A stretch of DNA of 64,000 nt from Methylothermaceae bacterium (GCA_026981855.1 JALSIB010000009.1:31553-95552), one strand, 5' to 3'; counted from the first letter of the stretch, positions 11,935-22,893 are shown. Program-made: numbers and translations. Notes: generated from the sequence alone by a model not told the origin.

Positions 11935-13479
11935 ATGAAAGAAAAACTCGTCATTTTCGACACGACATTGCGCGACGGTGAGCAAAGCCCCGGCGCTTCC
12001 ATGAACCGAGACGAGAAAGTCCGCATCGCCAAGGCATTGGAACGCCTGCGGGTGGATGTGATCGAAGCCGGCTTTCCCGCCGCCAGCCCGGGTGATTTCG
12101 AAGCGGTCCAGGCGATCGCATCGAGTGTCGAGGAAAGCGGGGTATGCGGCCTGGCCAGGGCACTGGACAGTGATATCGACCGGGCCGGGGAGGCGCTCGC
12201 CGCGGCCAGGCGCCCGCGGATTCATACTTTCATCGCCACCTCCCCCATTCACATGCGGCACAAGTTGCGCATGGAGCCCGGGCAAGTGGTGGAGCGCGCC
12301 GTGGCGGCGGTGACCCGGGCCAGGAAATATACCGATGATGTGGAATTTTCCCCCGAGGATGCCGGCCGCAGCGAAGAGGATTTTCTTTGCCAAATCATCG
12401 AGGCGGTGATCGCGGCCGGCGCCACCACGATCAATATTCCCGATACCGTGGGATACAGTCTTCCCCACGAGTTCGGCGCCTTGATAGGGCGGTTGCGGGC
12501 GCGTATTCCCAATGCCGACAAGGCCGTATTCTCGGTGCATTGTCACAACGATCTGGGGCTGGCGGTGGCCAATTCCCTGTCGGCGGTGCTCAACGGGGCG
12601 CGTCAGGTGGAATGCACCATCAACGGCTTGGGGGAGCGGGCGGGGAATGCGGCGCTCGAAGAGGTGGTGATGGCGGTGCGCACCCGCCAGGACGCTTTCC
12701 CTTGCGAGACGACGGTCAACACCCGGGAGATCGTTCCCTGCTCCAAGCTGGTTTCCAGTATCACCGGCTTTCCGGTGCAGCCGAACAAGGCCATCGTGGG
12801 GGTCAATGCCTTCGCTCACGAGTCGGGGATCCATCAGGACGGGGTGCTCAAAAGCCGGGAAACCTATGAAATCATGCGGGCCGAGGATGTGGGCTGGAGC
12901 GCCAATCGGATGGTGCTCGGCAAGCATTCCGGGCGCAACGCTTTCCGTACCCGGATGCGTGAGTTGGGGATCGAGTTCGACTCCGAAGAGGCCTTGAATG
13001 AGGTGTTTGCCCGCTTCAAGCAATTGGCGGACAAGAAGCACGAGATCTTCGATGAGGATTTGCAGGCCTTGATCACCGAGCAGACCTTCGAGGCCGAGGC
13101 GGAACGGGTCAAGCTGATTTCTCTCCATGTCTGCGCCGATACCGGCGAAATACCGAGGGCCAAGGTGGTGCTCAAAGTGGACGGTGAGGAGCAGGTGGGC
13201 GAGGCCCAGGGCAGTGGGGTCGTGGACGCGACCTTCAAGGCCATCGAGGCCCGGCTGGAGACAGGCGCCACTTTGCTCTTGTATTCGGTCAACAATATCA
13301 CCACTGGGACCGATTCCCAGGGAGAGGTCACGGTGCGCCTGGAAAAGGGTGGCAGAATCGTCAACGGTCAGGGAGCCGATACCGATATCGTGATTGCTTC
13401 CGCCAAGGCTTATGTCAACGCCGTCAACAAACTCCTGAGTCCGGCTTTGCGCAAACATCCCCAGGCGGCGGACGTATAG
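11935..13479 (+). CDS. leuA: 2-isopropylmalate synthase
   Basis: LeuA condenses acetyl-CoA with 2-ketoisovalerate, the first committed step of leucine synthesis. The 514-residue protein has the DRE-TIM metallolyase signature [13 protein letters not shown] at its N-terminus, the [14 protein letters not shown] and [10 protein letters not shown] motifs, and the C-terminal leucine-binding regulatory domain. It sits downstream of the ilv operon but 340 bp away. Its TAG overlaps the next GTG by 1 nt. Confidence 0.96.
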   Translation: MKEKLVIFDTTLRDGEQSPGASMNRDEKVRIAKALERLRVDVIEAGFPAASPGDFEAVQAIASSVEESGVCGLARALDSDIDRAGEALAAARRPRIHTFIATSPIHMRHKLRMEPGQVVERAVAAVTRARKYTDDVEFSPEDAGRSEEDFLCQIIEAVIAAGATTINIPDTVGYSLPHEFGALIGRLRARIPNADKAVFSVHCHNDLGLAVANSLSAVLNGARQVECTINGLGERAGNAALEEVVMAVRTRQDAFPCETTVNTREIVPCSKLVSSITGFPVQPNKAIVGVNAFAHESGIHQDGVLKSRETYEIMRAEDVGWSANRMVLGKHSGRNAFRTRMRELGIEFDSEEALNEVFARFKQLADKKHEIFDEDLQALITEQTFEAEAERVKLISLHVCADTGEIPRAKVVLKVDGEEQVGEAQGSGVVDATFKAIEARLETGATLLLYSVNNITTGTDSQGEVTVRLEKGGRIVNGQGADTDIVIASAKAYVNAVNKLLSPALRKHPQAADV

Positions 13480-14159
13480 TGGACCCGGCATTGCGGCTCA
13501 AATATCTGGAAGCCATGGGCGTGCCGGTGTGGATACGCCGGGAACCGGAAACGGACGGCGGTGACGAGGGCTGCCGGAAAAATGACGATGAAGCGCTTTG
13601 GCTTCAACTGGAAGAAGAAATCGCCCGTTGCACCAGATGTTCCCTGCACCGTACGCGTACCCATGTCGTGCCGGGTGTGGGAAATCATCACGCCGAATGG
13701 ATGTTGATCGGAGAGGCGCCGGGGGAACAGGAGGATCTCAAGGGGGAGCCTTTCGTGGGCCGGGCGGGGCAGTTGTTGACGGAAATGCTGCGGGCCTTGG
13801 GACTGGATCGTGAGCAGGTGTTCATTACCAACGTGTTGAAATGCCGCCCACCGGGAAACCGTGACCCGAAACCTGACGAGGTGGTGGCCTGCGAGCCTTT
13901 CCTGATGCGCCAGATCGCCTTGATTCGACCCCGGATCATCCTCGCGGTGGGGCGTATCGCGGCACAAAACCTGCTCAAGACCACCACGCCCTTGGGGCGT
14001 CTGCGCGGCAGGGTACACCGTTATGATGAGATTCCATTGGTGGTGATTTATCACCCCGCCTACTTGCTGCGTAATCCGGCAGCCAAGCGCCAGGCCTGGG
14101 AAGACCTGAAGTTTGCCTGGCGAGTCTACAGTGAAAACAGACAGGGGAACCATGGATAA
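13479..14159 (+). CDS. Family 4 (iron-sulfur) uracil-DNA glycosylase
   Basis: The enzyme removes uracil from DNA. Motif A reads GEAPGEQED and motif B HPAYLLRNP, as in family 4. Four Cys suited to a [4Fe-4S] cluster are visible: the pair in CTRC, the one in NVLKCRPPGNRDP and the one in VACEPF. The 226 residues include an N-terminal extension of about 45 residues before the core. It starts at a GTG overlapping the leuA stop and ends 8 nt into the following LysR gene. Confidence 0.92.
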   Translation: MDPALRLKYLEAMGVPVWIRREPETDGGDEGCRKNDDEALWLQLEEEIARCTRCSLHRTRTHVVPGVGNHHAEWMLIGEAPGEQEDLKGEPFVGRAGQLLTEMLRALGLDREQVFITNVLKCRPPGNRDPKPDEVVACEPFLMRQIALIRPRIILAVGRIAAQNLLKTTTPLGRLRGRVHRYDEIPLVVIYHPAYLLRNPAAKRQAWEDLKFAWRVYSENRQGNHG

Positions 14160-15069
14160 GCTGACCAGCATGAAAGTCTTTGCCCGGGTGGCCAAGAGTG
14201 GCAGTTTCGCGGGTGCCGCCAAGGAGCTGGGAATATCCCGGGCGATGGCGACCAAGCACGTCATGTTTTTGGAAAACAGTCTCGGGGTGCGCTTGCTGAA
14301 TCGGACCACCCGCAAGATCAGCCTCACCGAGGCGGGAACGGCTTATCTGGAGCGGTGCCAGCAGATTTTAGAGGATATCGAAGAAACCGAACTCTCCGTC
14401 ACCCAGCTGCACACCGAGCCACAGGGGTTGCTCAGGATATCGACGCCCCCCTTTTTCGGCACTTTTCATCTGGCGCCCACCATCGCGGCTTATCTGGAGC
14501 AATATCCAAAAGTGCGGGTGGACCTGGTGGTCAGGGGTGGGTTGGTGGATGTGGTCGCCGAAGGTTTGGATCTTGCCATCCGCTTGGGGGAGCAGCCCGA
14601 TTCGAGTCTCATCGCCAGGCGGCTCGCTTCCTCTCCGCGGGTTGTCTGTGGCGCGCCGGCTTATTTCGACAAGCATGGCGTTCCCGAGAGCCCGCAGGAT
14701 TTGCGGCAGCATAACTGTCTGGTCAACTGGGGGTTCGAGCCCCACGATTACTGGCGCTTTACGGATCCCGACGGCGAGACGATCACGGTGCGGGTCTCCG
14801 GGAACTTCCAGGCCAACACTGCCGATCCGTTGCGCTTGGCGGCCATTCATGGTCTTGGACTGGTGGTGCTGCCGACCTATATCGTGGGGCAGGATCTGAG
14901 CAAGAACAGGTTGGTGACCGTGCTGGAGGATTATGGTTTGCCCTCCATGGATATCTTCGCCGTTTATCCCCACAGACGCCATTTGTCCGCCAAGGTGCGT
15001 ACCTTTCTGGATTTCCTTGCGGAAAGATTGCATCCGGTGCCCTATTGGGAAAAGTGGCGTGCGGCTTGA
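14152..15069 (+). CDS. LysR-family transcriptional regulator
   Basis: The 305-residue protein has a winged helix-turn-helix at residues 1-60 (FARVAKSGSFAGAAKELGIS, then LENSLGVRLLNRTTRKISLT) and a periplasmic-binding-like effector domain after about residue 90. The ATG at 14152 has an AGGGG site and lies within the end of the glycosylase gene. Homologues of this CrgA/YafC-like group often regulate adjacent genes, but no divergent target is present. The effector is unknown. Confidence 0.9.
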   Translation: MDKLTSMKVFARVAKSGSFAGAAKELGISRAMATKHVMFLENSLGVRLLNRTTRKISLTEAGTAYLERCQQILEDIEETELSVTQLHTEPQGLLRISTPPFFGTFHLAPTIAAYLEQYPKVRVDLVVRGGLVDVVAEGLDLAIRLGEQPDSSLIARRLASSPRVVCGAPAYFDKHGVPESPQDLRQHNCLVNWGFEPHDYWRFTDPDGETITVRVSGNFQANTADPLRLAAIHGLGLVVLPTYIVGQDLSKNRLVTVLEDYGLPSMDIFAVYPHRRHLSAKVRTFLDFLAERLHPVPYWEKWRAA

Positions 15070-15072
15070 CTG

Positions 15073-15435
15073 ATGGAGCGCAGAGGTTTTTTTCGCAAAC
15101 AGGTGGATCTGCCGGGAGAGCTGATTCTCTCGAGCGGTACGCGCTTGCTTATCCGGGTGAGAGACGTTTCCGCAGGTGGGATGCAGATCCAGTGCGACGC
15201 TTTCGATGGTGAGGTGATCGCCCCGAACGGGAATTTTCTCGATCGGTTCGGCCGGCCGGTGGAAATGGATCTGGTGTTCGCTCCCGCTTCAGGCAAGGCG
15301 CTGGTGATGCATTGCCGGGTGGTTTTCGTCCGCCGGGTTTCCTGGGACGAGTTCAGGATCGGTCTGCGTTATACCGATATGCTGCAACCGGAGCTGGCGG
15401 AGCTGAGAGATTTCATCCAGGGCGATCATCGATAA
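15073..15435 (+). CDS. PilZ-domain protein, putative c-di-GMP receptor
   Basis: This 120-residue protein is a single PilZ domain. An Arg-rich N-terminus (RRGFFRKQ) and the DVSAGGMQI segment match the two-part c-di-GMP-binding pattern RxxxR and D/NxSxxG. It starts 3 nt after the LysR stop, so the two are probably cotranscribed. c-di-GMP binding is inferred from the motifs. The window also encodes a GGDEF-EAL protein at 41318-43993. Confidence 0.88.
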   Translation: MERRGFFRKQVDLPGELILSSGTRLLIRVRDVSAGGMQIQCDAFDGEVIAPNGNFLDRFGRPVEMDLVFAPASGKALVMHCRVVFVRRVSWDEFRIGLRYTDMLQPELAELRDFIQGDHR

Positions 15436-15449
15436 GCCCCGAAAGGGGC
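15436..15449. terminator. Small hairpin between PilZ gene and glnD
   Basis: GCCCC and GGGGC pair across a GAAA tetraloop in the 27-bp convergent gap. There is no T-run on the + side; TTATC follows on the - side. It is a possible weak terminator. Confidence 0.3.
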
Positions 15450-15462
15450 GAGGGGCGGTGAG

Positions 15463-18042
15463 TCAGGACAACTGCGCTTTCAGGCTTTCGGAGAGCGCCT
15501 CACGCAGCGCTTCTTCGTCCAGGGGGCGGTTGTCGTGACCGGTGATGCAGAAGACGTCTTCCGCCCGATTGCCGAGGGTGGCGATACGTGCATCGAGCAG
15601 TCGGATACCGAAGTGGTCGAAAATCTTGCCGACTTCCGCCAGTAAGCCGGGGCGGTCGGCGGCCACGAGTTCCAAGACGCTGTAACCCCGCCTTGAATCG
15701 TGGTGAAACTGAACTTTCACCGGCAGCGCAAAGTGTTTGAGATGCCGGCCTGGCCTGCGGTCGATTTTGAAGCAAAGGGGCTGCGGATCTTTGAGGCAGC
15801 GTTTGAGCCGGCTCGCGATCTGTTGTTCCCGAAGCAAATCCTTGACCGGCCTGCCATCCCGTTCCAGCACATGGAAACTGTTGATGACATATCCATCGCT
15901 GGAGGTTCTCAGTTTCGCCGCCAGAATGGTCAGCCCGAGCTGATCCAGATGAGCGGCGATTTGAGCGAAGATGCCCTCGCGGTCTCTCATGTATATGAAG
16001 ATCTCGGCACTGCCCCGGGCGTCGTGAGGGCGCACCAGCACCATCGGCAAGTGCTCTTCCGGCGTCATGTGAATGGCCAGGGTATGCCACGCGCATTCTT
16101 CCGGAAGGGTGCGGAGGAAATAATCGTCGTCGAAATGGCGCCAGATGCGCAAGGTGCTGTCGCCATTCAGACCCAGTCGTTCCAGCCTTGTCAAGGCTTC
16201 TTTTCTGGTGGCGTCGATGCGCTCCCTGCGGGCGGTCAAAGCCGTCTTCTCGCGCAATACTTTTCGGGTGCCGAGGAACAACTCCCTGAGCAGGGTATCG
16301 CGCCAGGAGTTCCACAGCGTGGGATTGGTGCCGCGGATGTCCGCGACGGTCAACAGGTACAGGTGATTCAGCCTTTCCTCCGATTCCACCTGGGCGGCGA
16401 ATGCCTGGATGACTTCCGGATCCTGAATGTCCTTGCGTTGGGATGTTACGGACATGATCAAGTGATTGCGCACCAGCCAGCAGATGAGGCGGGTATCCTT
16501 TTCCGGGATCTCGTGGCGCTGGCAGAAATCACGGGCCAGTCGTTCTCCTATGATCGAATGGTCGCCTCCCCGCCCTTTGCCCATGTCGTGATAGAGGCCG
16601 ACCAGGTAAAGGATTTCGGGTTTGCCGATACGGGGGAAGATTTTGGCGGCGAAAGGAAGCTCCTCTCGGAAACGGGCAATGCCCATGCGGCGTAAATTGC
16701 GGACCACGAACAGGCTGTGTTCATCCACGGTATAGGCGTGAAAGAGGTCGTATTGCATTCGGCCGGCGATGTGGGCGAACTCCGGCAGGTACGCTGCCAA
16801 CACCCCATAGCGGTTCATCCTTCTCAGCTGGTGGGTGATGCCTTCCGGTTGCCGGAAGATTTCCAGAAACAGCCTGCGGGCCTGGACGTTTTGGCGAAAA
16901 TCGTCATCGATCAGATGGAGGTGCTGGCGGATGGCGCGGATGGTGTTGGCGCGGATACCCTTGAGGTGGGGCTGTTTTTGCAGCTGGAGGAAGATTTCCA
17001 GCAAACCCAGGGGGTGCTCCACGAACACGGCCGGGTGGCGAATCTCCAAATGCCCGTTGGTGATCTGGAAATGCATGTCGAGAGGTTCGGCTTCGGCGTG
17101 GAAATCCGGGCAGAGGGTTTCTTCGAGCATCTGCAACAGCATTTCGTTGAGCCGTTGAACACGCTGGGCGGTGCGAAAGTATGCCTGCATAAAAGCTTCC
17201 ACCGCCGCGTTCCCCCCGCCCTCATATCCAAACCATTCCGCCAGGGTGCGCTGGTAATCGAACAGCAGTCTGTCCTCGCAACGGCCTGCCAGGATGTGCA
17301 AGGCGAAACGCAGCTTCCATAAGTATTGGAGATCCCGTTGCAGCTCGGCATATTCGTCCGCGGTCAATTCGCCCTGCTCCACCAGTTCAGAGAGCGTCGC
17401 GGCATTGGAATGGCGCTTGATGACCCAGGCGATGGTCTGAATGTCCCGCAACCCGCCGGGGCCTTCTTTGATGTTGGGTTCCAGGTTGTAAGCGGTATCG
17501 TGGCATTTGGCGTAACGGGCCTCCTGCTCTTTTCGTTTAGCCTGGAAAAATTCCCGGGAGGGCCAGATCCTGGTGGGCGCGATGCCTTCGTTCATGGCCT
17601 CAAAGAGTTGTGCATCGCCAGCGATCAAACGGGCATCCATAAGATTGGTGATGATGGTTTGATCCTTCTCGGCCGCTTCCACGCATTGCGTGACGGTGCG
17701 TACGCTGTGACCGGGTTGCAGGCCGATGTCCCACAGAAGGGTGAACAAGTGGCCCAGATTGCATTCCAGTTCCGCAGGTTCCTGCTCCGGCACCAGAATC
17801 AGGAGGTCGATGTCAGAGCAGGGATGAAGCTCACGGCGGCCATATCCGCCGACCGCCACCAGCGCCGCGTTTTTCTGGAACGGCCCCATGTAGTGGCGCC
17901 AGCAGGAAGACAGCAGTCCGTCGATGAATCGGGCCCGTGCGTGCAACAGTTCGACCACGGGGGTGCCCTGGTGAAAGCGTTTCTCCATCTCCGCGCGGAA
18001 TGCCTGCAGGGCCTGTTTGAGATTCGCCGGATCTGTGTTCAA
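15463..18042 (-). CDS. glnD: Bifunctional uridylyltransferase/uridylyl-removing enzyme GlnD
   Basis: GlnD senses glutamine and adds or removes UMP on PII proteins, linking nitrogen status to glutamine synthetase. The 859 residues carry a nucleotidyltransferase motif GGYGRRELHPCSDIDLLIL near residue 85, an HD phosphohydrolase motif HDMGKGRGGDHS near 480, and two C-terminal ACT domains. It starts at a TTG with an AAGGA site that overlaps the map stop; the TTG is supported by this site and by the family N-terminus. dapD, which follows in E. coli, is absent. Confidence 0.94.
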   Translation of the reverse strand: MNTDPANLKQALQAFRAEMEKRFHQGTPVVELLHARARFIDGLLSSCWRHYMGPFQKNAALVAVGGYGRRELHPCSDIDLLILVPEQEPAELECNLGHLFTLLWDIGLQPGHSVRTVTQCVEAAEKDQTIITNLMDARLIAGDAQLFEAMNEGIAPTRIWPSREFFQAKRKEQEARYAKCHDTAYNLEPNIKEGPGGLRDIQTIAWVIKRHSNAATLSELVEQGELTADEYAELQRDLQYLWKLRFALHILAGRCEDRLLFDYQRTLAEWFGYEGGGNAAVEAFMQAYFRTAQRVQRLNEMLLQMLEETLCPDFHAEAEPLDMHFQITNGHLEIRHPAVFVEHPLGLLEIFLQLQKQPHLKGIRANTIRAIRQHLHLIDDDFRQNVQARRLFLEIFRQPEGITHQLRRMNRYGVLAAYLPEFAHIAGRMQYDLFHAYTVDEHSLFVVRNLRRMGIARFREELPFAAKIFPRIGKPEILYLVGLYHDMGKGRGGDHSIIGERLARDFCQRHEIPEKDTRLICWLVRNHLIMSVTSQRKDIQDPEVIQAFAAQVESEERLNHLYLLTVADIRGTNPTLWNSWRDTLLRELFLGTRKVLREKTALTARRERIDATRKEALTRLERLGLNGDSTLRIWRHFDDDYFLRTLPEECAWHTLAIHMTPEEHLPMVLVRPHDARGSAEIFIYMRDREGIFAQIAAHLDQLGLTILAAKLRTSSDGYVINSFHVLERDGRPVKDLLREQQIASRLKRCLKDPQPLCFKIDRRPGRHLKHFALPVKVQFHHDSRRGYSVLELVAADRPGLLAEVGKIFDHFGIRLLDARIATLGNRAEDVFCITGHDNRPLDEEALREALSESLKAQLS

Positions 18043-18054
18043 GTCGGTTTTTCC

Positions 18055-18873
18055 TTACATTTCCCTCGAGGTGCGGGGGAAAGTCTCTTCGGGGCGCAGC
18101 GTGAAGATCTCGAAGCCGTCCTCGGTGACCGCCAGCGTGTGTTCCCACTGTGCGGACAGGCTGCGGTCCTTGGTCACCACGGTCCAGCCGTCCTTCAACA
18201 GCTTGACGTGCCGCTTGCCGGCGTTGACCATCGGCTCGATGGTGAAAGTCATGCCCGGAACCAGGATGATGCCGGTATCCGGCTTGCCGTAGTGGAGAAC
18301 CTGGGGCTCTTCGTGAAAGCCCCGCCCGATTCCGTGGCCGCAGAACTCCCTCACCACAGAATACTGATGGGATTCCACATATTTTTGAATCGCCTGGCCT
18401 ATCACGCCGAGATCGACGCCGGGCTTGACCTGTCTGATTCCCTCGTACAATGCTTCCTGTGCCACTTTGACCAGGCGTCTGGCTTGGAGGGAAGGTTCAC
18501 CGACGAAGAACATCTTGCTGGTGTCTCCATGCCAGCCGTCCTTGATGACGGTGATGTCGATGTTGACGATGTCCCCTTTCTTGAGTTTTTTGCCTCCGGG
18601 AATACCATGGCACACTTGATGATTGACCGAAGTGCAGATGGATTTCGGGAAGCCTTTGTAATCGAGAGGCGCTGGAATGACCCGCTGCTCATTGACCATG
18701 TAATCATGACAGATTCGGTCCAGCTCCTCAGTGGTGACGCCAGGCCGGACGTAGGGCGCGATCATGTCCAGCACTTCCGCGGCCAGCCGCCCGGCGGTAC
18801 GCATTTTTTCCAATTCATCGGGGGTTTTGGGTCGGATGTTCAAGCCAGAAACCTTTCGTTGCCCGTGTTTCAT
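18055..18873 (-). CDS. map: Type I methionine aminopeptidase
   Basis: Map removes the initiator Met from new proteins. The five metal ligands of the family are recognisable in DIVNIDITVIKDGWHGDTS, the GHGIGRGFHE loop, FTIEPMV and the final WTVVTKDRSLSAQWEHT segment. The start at 18873 (MKHGQRKVSG) gives 272 residues; an upstream in-frame ATG at 18924 would add 17 residues and overlap the rpsB promoter region. It is divergent from rpsB and cotranscribed with glnD, as in E. coli. Confidence 0.94.
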   Translation of the reverse strand: MKHGQRKVSGLNIRPKTPDELEKMRTAGRLAAEVLDMIAPYVRPGVTTEELDRICHDYMVNEQRVIPAPLDYKGFPKSICTSVNHQVCHGIPGGKKLKKGDIVNIDITVIKDGWHGDTSKMFFVGEPSLQARRLVKVAQEALYEGIRQVKPGVDLGVIGQAIQKYVESHQYSVVREFCGHGIGRGFHEEPQVLHYGKPDTGIILVPGMTFTIEPMVNAGKRHVKLLKDGWTVVTKDRSLSAQWEHTLAVTEDGFEIFTLRPEETFPRTSREM

Positions 18874-18931
18874 ATTCGAGGTGATCTCCAGGGAGGATTG
18901 GGGGCGTGACGGTCGCCCGGTCAAGGAAACA

Positions 18932-18961
18932 TTGTCGGAGGGTGGCCAATTATGGTATAAA
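18932..18961 (+). promoter_or_regulatory. Extended -10 promoter for the rpsB operon
   Basis: TTGTCG (18932-18937) and TATAAA (18956-18961) are 18 bp apart, and TG at 18953-18954 makes an extended -10. The site lies about 130 bp upstream of rpsB and probably drives the long rpsB-to-rseP run. Confidence 0.6.
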
Positions 18962-18980
18962 TTGCTGCTATTTTAGCAAT
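18961..18980 (+). promoter_or_regulatory. Hairpin at the start of the rpsB leader
   Basis: ATTGCT (18961-18966) pairs with AGCAAT (18975-18980) at or just after the predicted transcription start. The roughly 125-nt leader before rpsB is long enough for S2 autoregulation, known for E. coli rpsB-tsf. No specific S2-binding structure could be confirmed by eye. Confidence 0.35.
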
Positions 18981-19093
18981 AATCCACACATCTATCGACA
19001 CATTCGGATGGGTGCTTGTTCCCTGGTCGAGAGCGAGTTTCCGGATGGGATGGATGGAGGCCTAACCCTGATCTTACACGTGAGGAACGATCC

Positions 19094-19855
19094 ATGGTAG
19101 ACGTAACGATGCGCGAGCTTCTGGAGGCTGGCGTGCATTTTGGTCATCAAACCCGGTACTGGAATCCGAAAATGGCGCCGTACATCTATGGCGTACGCAG
19201 CGGAATTCACATCATCAACCTGGAAAAGACACTGCCACTTTTCCGCGAGGCGATGCGTTTTCTGGAGGAAACCGCGGCCAACAAAGGGGTGGTGCTGTTC
19301 GTTGGCACCAAAAAGACCGCCCGCAAGGCGGTGCAGGAAGAAGCGACACGCTGCGGAATGCCTTATGTCAACTATCGCTGGCTGGGAGGCACCCTGACCA
19401 ATTTCAAGACGATTCGTCAATCGGTCAAGCGGCTCAAGGAGCTTGAGGCGATGCGCGACGATGGGACGCTCAACCGTTTCAGCAAGAAGGAGGCCCTGAC
19501 CCTGATGCGTGAGTTGGAGAAACTCGAGCGCAGCCTGGGGGGGATCAAAGACATGAACACATTGCCGGATGTCATGTTCATTCTCGATGTCGGCCAGGAA
19601 AATATCGCCGTCAAGGAGGCGCGCAAACTGGGGATTCCCATCGTCGGTGTCGTGGATAGCAACAACTCCCCCGACGGAATCGATTACATCATCCCGGGTA
19701 ACGATGATTCCATCCGGGCCATTCAGTTGTATTGCAGCACCGCGGCCACCTCAATTTTGGAGGGCAAGGCCAGTCAGGTGGAAATGGTGGCGGCCGAAGA
19801 CGAGTTTGTCGAGGCTCCGGAAGAGGCTTCCGAGGCCGCTGCGGCATCCGAGTGA
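19094..19855 (+). CDS. rpsB: 30S ribosomal protein S2
   Basis: S2 binds the 30S body and is needed for S1 assembly. The 253-residue product opens [20 protein letters not shown], has the [12 protein letters not shown] and [14 protein letters not shown] segments, and an acidic tail rich in Glu and Ala. The ATG at 19094 has a TGAGGAA site. The rpsB-tsf-pyrH-frr order is nearly universal in bacteria. Confidence 0.98.
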   Translation: MVDVTMRELLEAGVHFGHQTRYWNPKMAPYIYGVRSGIHIINLEKTLPLFREAMRFLEETAANKGVVLFVGTKKTARKAVQEEATRCGMPYVNYRWLGGTLTNFKTIRQSVKRLKELEAMRDDGTLNRFSKKEALTLMRELEKLERSLGGIKDMNTLPDVMFILDVGQENIAVKEARKLGIPIVGVVDSNNSPDGIDYIIPGNDDSIRAIQLYCSTAATSILEGKASQVEMVAAEDEFVEAPEEASEAAAASE

Positions 19856-19892
19856 CAAGTTACTAACAAGCGAATTCCCGACGAGGTAGAGA

Positions 19893-20780
19893 ATGACCAA
19901 GATTACCGCTGCAATGGTAAAAGAGCTGCGTGAACGGACCGGCTCTGGAATGATGGAGTGCAAAAAAGCCCTGGTTGAAGCCGGGGGTGACATCGATGCC
20001 GCAATCGAACAGATGCGCAAGTCCGGGCTTGCCAAGGCGGACAAGAAGGCCGGGCGTACCGCGGCTGAAGGCAAGATCGTCATCAAGGTGAGCGACGATG
20101 GCAAACGCGCTGTGATCCTGGAAATCAACAGCGAAACGGATTTTGTGGCCAAGAATGAGGATTTCCTCAATTTCGCCGACCAGGTCGCCAAGAGGGCTTT
20201 GGAGGCCGGGGCGCTGACCGTGGAGGAGTTGTTGCAGCTTCCCCTGGAAGAAGGCGGCCCCACCATTGAAGAGGCACGGCGCGAACTCATCGCAAAGCTG
20301 GGAGAAAACATCAATATCCGCCGCTTGATGCGTTTTGAGACCGAGTCAGGCAAGTTGGCCTGTTATCTCCATGGTAACCGGATCGGCGTGGTCGTGGAGA
20401 TGGAAGGCGGGGACGATCAGTTGGCGAAAGACATTGCCATGCATGTGGCTGCCAGCAAGCCCGTCTGTGTGGATGAGTCCGGGGTGCCCGCGGAAACTCT
20501 GGCGAAGGAAAAAGAAATCTTTTCCGCCCAGGCGGAAGCCAGTGGAAAGCCGGCCAACATCATCGAGAAAATGGTGGAAGGGCGTTTGCGCAAGTTCCTC
20601 AAGGAAATTACCTTGCTTGGCCAGCCCTTCGTCAAGGATCCGGATCAGAGCGTGGAGCAACTGCTCAAAAGCAACGGGGCCACGGTGATCCATTTCGTGC
20701 GTTTCGAGGTGGGTGAGGGCATCGAAAAACAGGAAGCGGATTTTGCCGAAGAAGTGATGGCGCAGGTGCGCGGCGGTTGA
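19893..20780 (+). CDS. tsf: Elongation factor Ts
   Basis: EF-Ts is the guanine nucleotide exchange factor for EF-Tu. The 295 residues begin with the UBA-like N-terminal domain ([19 protein letters not shown]), followed by the core with the conserved TDFVAKN motif that contacts EF-Tu, and a C-terminal coiled-coil region. A GAGG site precedes the ATG. pyrH starts 1 nt after its stop. Confidence 0.98.
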   Translation: MTKITAAMVKELRERTGSGMMECKKALVEAGGDIDAAIEQMRKSGLAKADKKAGRTAAEGKIVIKVSDDGKRAVILEINSETDFVAKNEDFLNFADQVAKRALEAGALTVEELLQLPLEEGGPTIEEARRELIAKLGENINIRRLMRFETESGKLACYLHGNRIGVVVEMEGGDDQLAKDIAMHVAASKPVCVDESGVPAETLAKEKEIFSAQAEASGKPANIIEKMVEGRLRKFLKEITLLGQPFVKDPDQSVEQLLKSNGATVIHFVRFEVGEGIEKQEADFAEEVMAQVRGG

Positions 20781-20781
20781 T

Positions 20782-21507
20782 ATGAGCTCTCGCTATCGCC
20801 GGATCTTGCTGAAACTCAGTGGCGAAGCCTTGATGGGGCGGCGTGAATGCGGGCTTGATGCCGAGCCGGTGCGTCGCCTCGCCTCCGAGATCGTGGAGTT
20901 GCGGGGGATCGGAGTGGAAGTCGGCCTTGTCATCGGCGGCGGCAATATCATCCGCGGTGCTGAGAAGGCCGCCGAAGGGCTCGACAGGGTCACCAGCGAT
21001 CATATGGGAATGCTTGCGACCGTGATCAACGCATTGGCCATGCAAGACGCCATAGAGCATCTGGGGCAGCCGGTGCGGGTGATGTCGGCCCTGAAAATCA
21101 ATCAGGTGTGCGAAGACTATATCCGCCGCCGGGCCGTCCGTCACCTGGAAAAAGGGCGGGTGGTCATTTTCGCTGCGGGTCTGGGCAATCCTTTCTTCAC
21201 CACCGATTCCGCCGCCAGCCTCCGGGCCATCGAGATAGACGCCGATCTTCTGATCAAGGCGACCAAGGTGGATGGGGTCTACAGTGCCGATCCGGAGAAA
21301 GATCCGCAGGCGGAGCGAATCTCATACCTCACCTATGACGAGGCGCTCAAACGGCGGTTGGCGGTCATGGATACGACCGCTCTGGTGTTGTGCCGTGACC
21401 ACGACCTGCCGTTGCGGGTGATGAATGTTTTCGAGCCTGGAGCGATCGTGCGGTTGGTTCAGGGTGAGGCGGTCGGTTCACTTATCGATACGGGCAAACG
21501 AAGATGA
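20782..21507 (+). CDS. pyrH: Uridylate kinase
   Basis: PyrH phosphorylates UMP to UDP and belongs to the amino-acid kinase fold. The 241-residue protein has [13 protein letters not shown] at the N-terminus, the glycine-rich IGGGNIIRG loop, and the [13 protein letters not shown] segment. It overlaps frr by 4 nt (ATGA). Confidence 0.97.
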   Translation: MSSRYRRILLKLSGEALMGRRECGLDAEPVRRLASEIVELRGIGVEVGLVIGGGNIIRGAEKAAEGLDRVTSDHMGMLATVINALAMQDAIEHLGQPVRVMSALKINQVCEDYIRRRAVRHLEKGRVVIFAAGLGNPFFTTDSAASLRAIEIDADLLIKATKVDGVYSADPEKDPQAERISYLTYDEALKRRLAVMDTTALVLCRDHDLPLRVMNVFEPGAIVRLVQGEAVGSLIDTGKRR

Positions 21508-22061
21508 TCGAAGAAATCTATAAAGAAACCAAGGCCAAGATGGAAAAGACCGTGGCGGCGATCAAGCAGGATCTCGCCAAGATCCGCACCGGACGGGCAC
21601 ATCCCAGTTTGCTGGATCATGTCAAAGTAAGCTATTACGGTAGCGAAGTGCCCATCAGTCAGGTCGCCAACGTCACCACCGAAGACGCCCGCACCCTGGC
21701 GATCACGCCATGGGAGCGCGACATGATTCCGGTCGTCGAAAAAGCCATCATGGAGTCGGACCTGGGTATCAACCCCCTGACCGCCGGTACGGTGATCCGG
21801 GTTCCCCTCCCCTCTCTGACCGAGGAACGGCGTCGGGAACTGATCAAAGTGGCCCGGCACGAGGCCGAGCAGGGACGGATCTCGATTCGTAATCTGCGGC
21901 GCGAGGCCAACGCTGAGCTCAAGGAGGCCCTGAAAGAGAAATTGATCACCGAGGATGAGGAACGAAAAGGTGAAGAGCGGATCCAGAAATTGACCGATCA
22001 GTATATCGCACAGATCGATCGGTTGCTGGCGGACAAGGAAAAGGACCTCTTGTCCATCTGA
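21504..22061 (+). CDS. frr: Ribosome recycling factor
   Basis: RRF splits post-termination ribosomes together with EF-G. The 185-residue length and the [32 protein letters not shown] and IRNLRREAN segments are typical. The start codon overlaps the pyrH stop, and uppS starts 7 nt after its end. Confidence 0.98.
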   Translation: MIEEIYKETKAKMEKTVAAIKQDLAKIRTGRAHPSLLDHVKVSYYGSEVPISQVANVTTEDARTLAITPWERDMIPVVEKAIMESDLGINPLTAGTVIRVPLPSLTEERRRELIKVARHEAEQGRISIRNLRREANAELKEALKEKLITEDEERKGEERIQKLTDQYIAQIDRLLADKEKDLLSI

Positions 22062-22068
22062 CAAGCGT

Positions 22069-22845
22069 ATGAATCAGCCCTCATCGGACGATAGTCCCCT
22101 CTCTTCCCTGCCCCGCCACGTCGCCATCATCATGGATGGCAACGGGCGCTGGGCCAAGCGCCGGCTTTTGCCCCGTACCGCAGGCCACCGGGCCGGCGTT
22201 TCGGCGGTGCGAAAAACCGTGGAGCGATGCGCCAAACTGGGGGTTGAAGTCCTGACCTTGTTCGCCTTCAGCAGCGAGAACTGGCGCCGCCCGTCCGACG
22301 AGGTGGGTGTGTTGATGCGCTTGTTCGACCGGGCTCTGGCGCAGGAGGCCCAGCGCTTGCACGACAATGGCATAAGGCTTCGGGTGATCGGTGACCGAAG
22401 CGCTTTCTCCAGCCACTTGCAGAAACGGATCGCCGATACCGAGGCGCTGACTTGTGACAACCGGCGGATGACGCTGCTGATCGCCGCCAATTACGGTGGC
22501 CGCTGGGATATTACCCAGGCCGCCAGGCAATTGGCCGGCCGGGTGGAGCGGGGTGAAATCGCGGCGACAGAGATAAACGAGGAGATGCTGGCATCCCATC
22601 TGTCGTTTACGGGGCTGCCCGAGCCCGACTTGTTCATCCGCACCGGTGGCGAGCTTAGAATCAGCAATTTCCTGCTGTGGCAACTGGCCTATACCGAACT
22701 TTATTTCACCGACGTGCTGTGGCCTGATTTCGACGAGAGGGAACTGGACAGGGCGATAGCGGAATACGCCAAGCGGGAACGCCGGTTCGGACATATCAGC
22801 GAGCAACTGACGGGGCAGTCACGACACGCTGTCACTTCGGCCTGA
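22069..22845 (+). CDS. uppS: Undecaprenyl diphosphate synthase
   Basis: UppS is the cis-prenyltransferase making the C55 lipid carrier for cell-wall synthesis. The 258 residues contain the signature [16 protein letters not shown] near residue 17, the [11 protein letters not shown] loop, and the C-terminal [19 protein letters not shown] motif. It is followed by cdsA and dxr, the usual order. Confidence 0.97.
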   Translation: MNQPSSDDSPLSSLPRHVAIIMDGNGRWAKRRLLPRTAGHRAGVSAVRKTVERCAKLGVEVLTLFAFSSENWRRPSDEVGVLMRLFDRALAQEAQRLHDNGIRLRVIGDRSAFSSHLQKRIADTEALTCDNRRMTLLIAANYGGRWDITQAARQLAGRVERGEIAATEINEEMLASHLSFTGLPEPDLFIRTGGELRISNFLLWQLAYTELYFTDVLWPDFDERELDRAIAEYAKRERRFGHISEQLTGQSRHAVTSA

Positions 22846-22893
22846 GACGGATGCCGCCGGGAGCCACCATAACAATAAAGAGCATATTCGAGC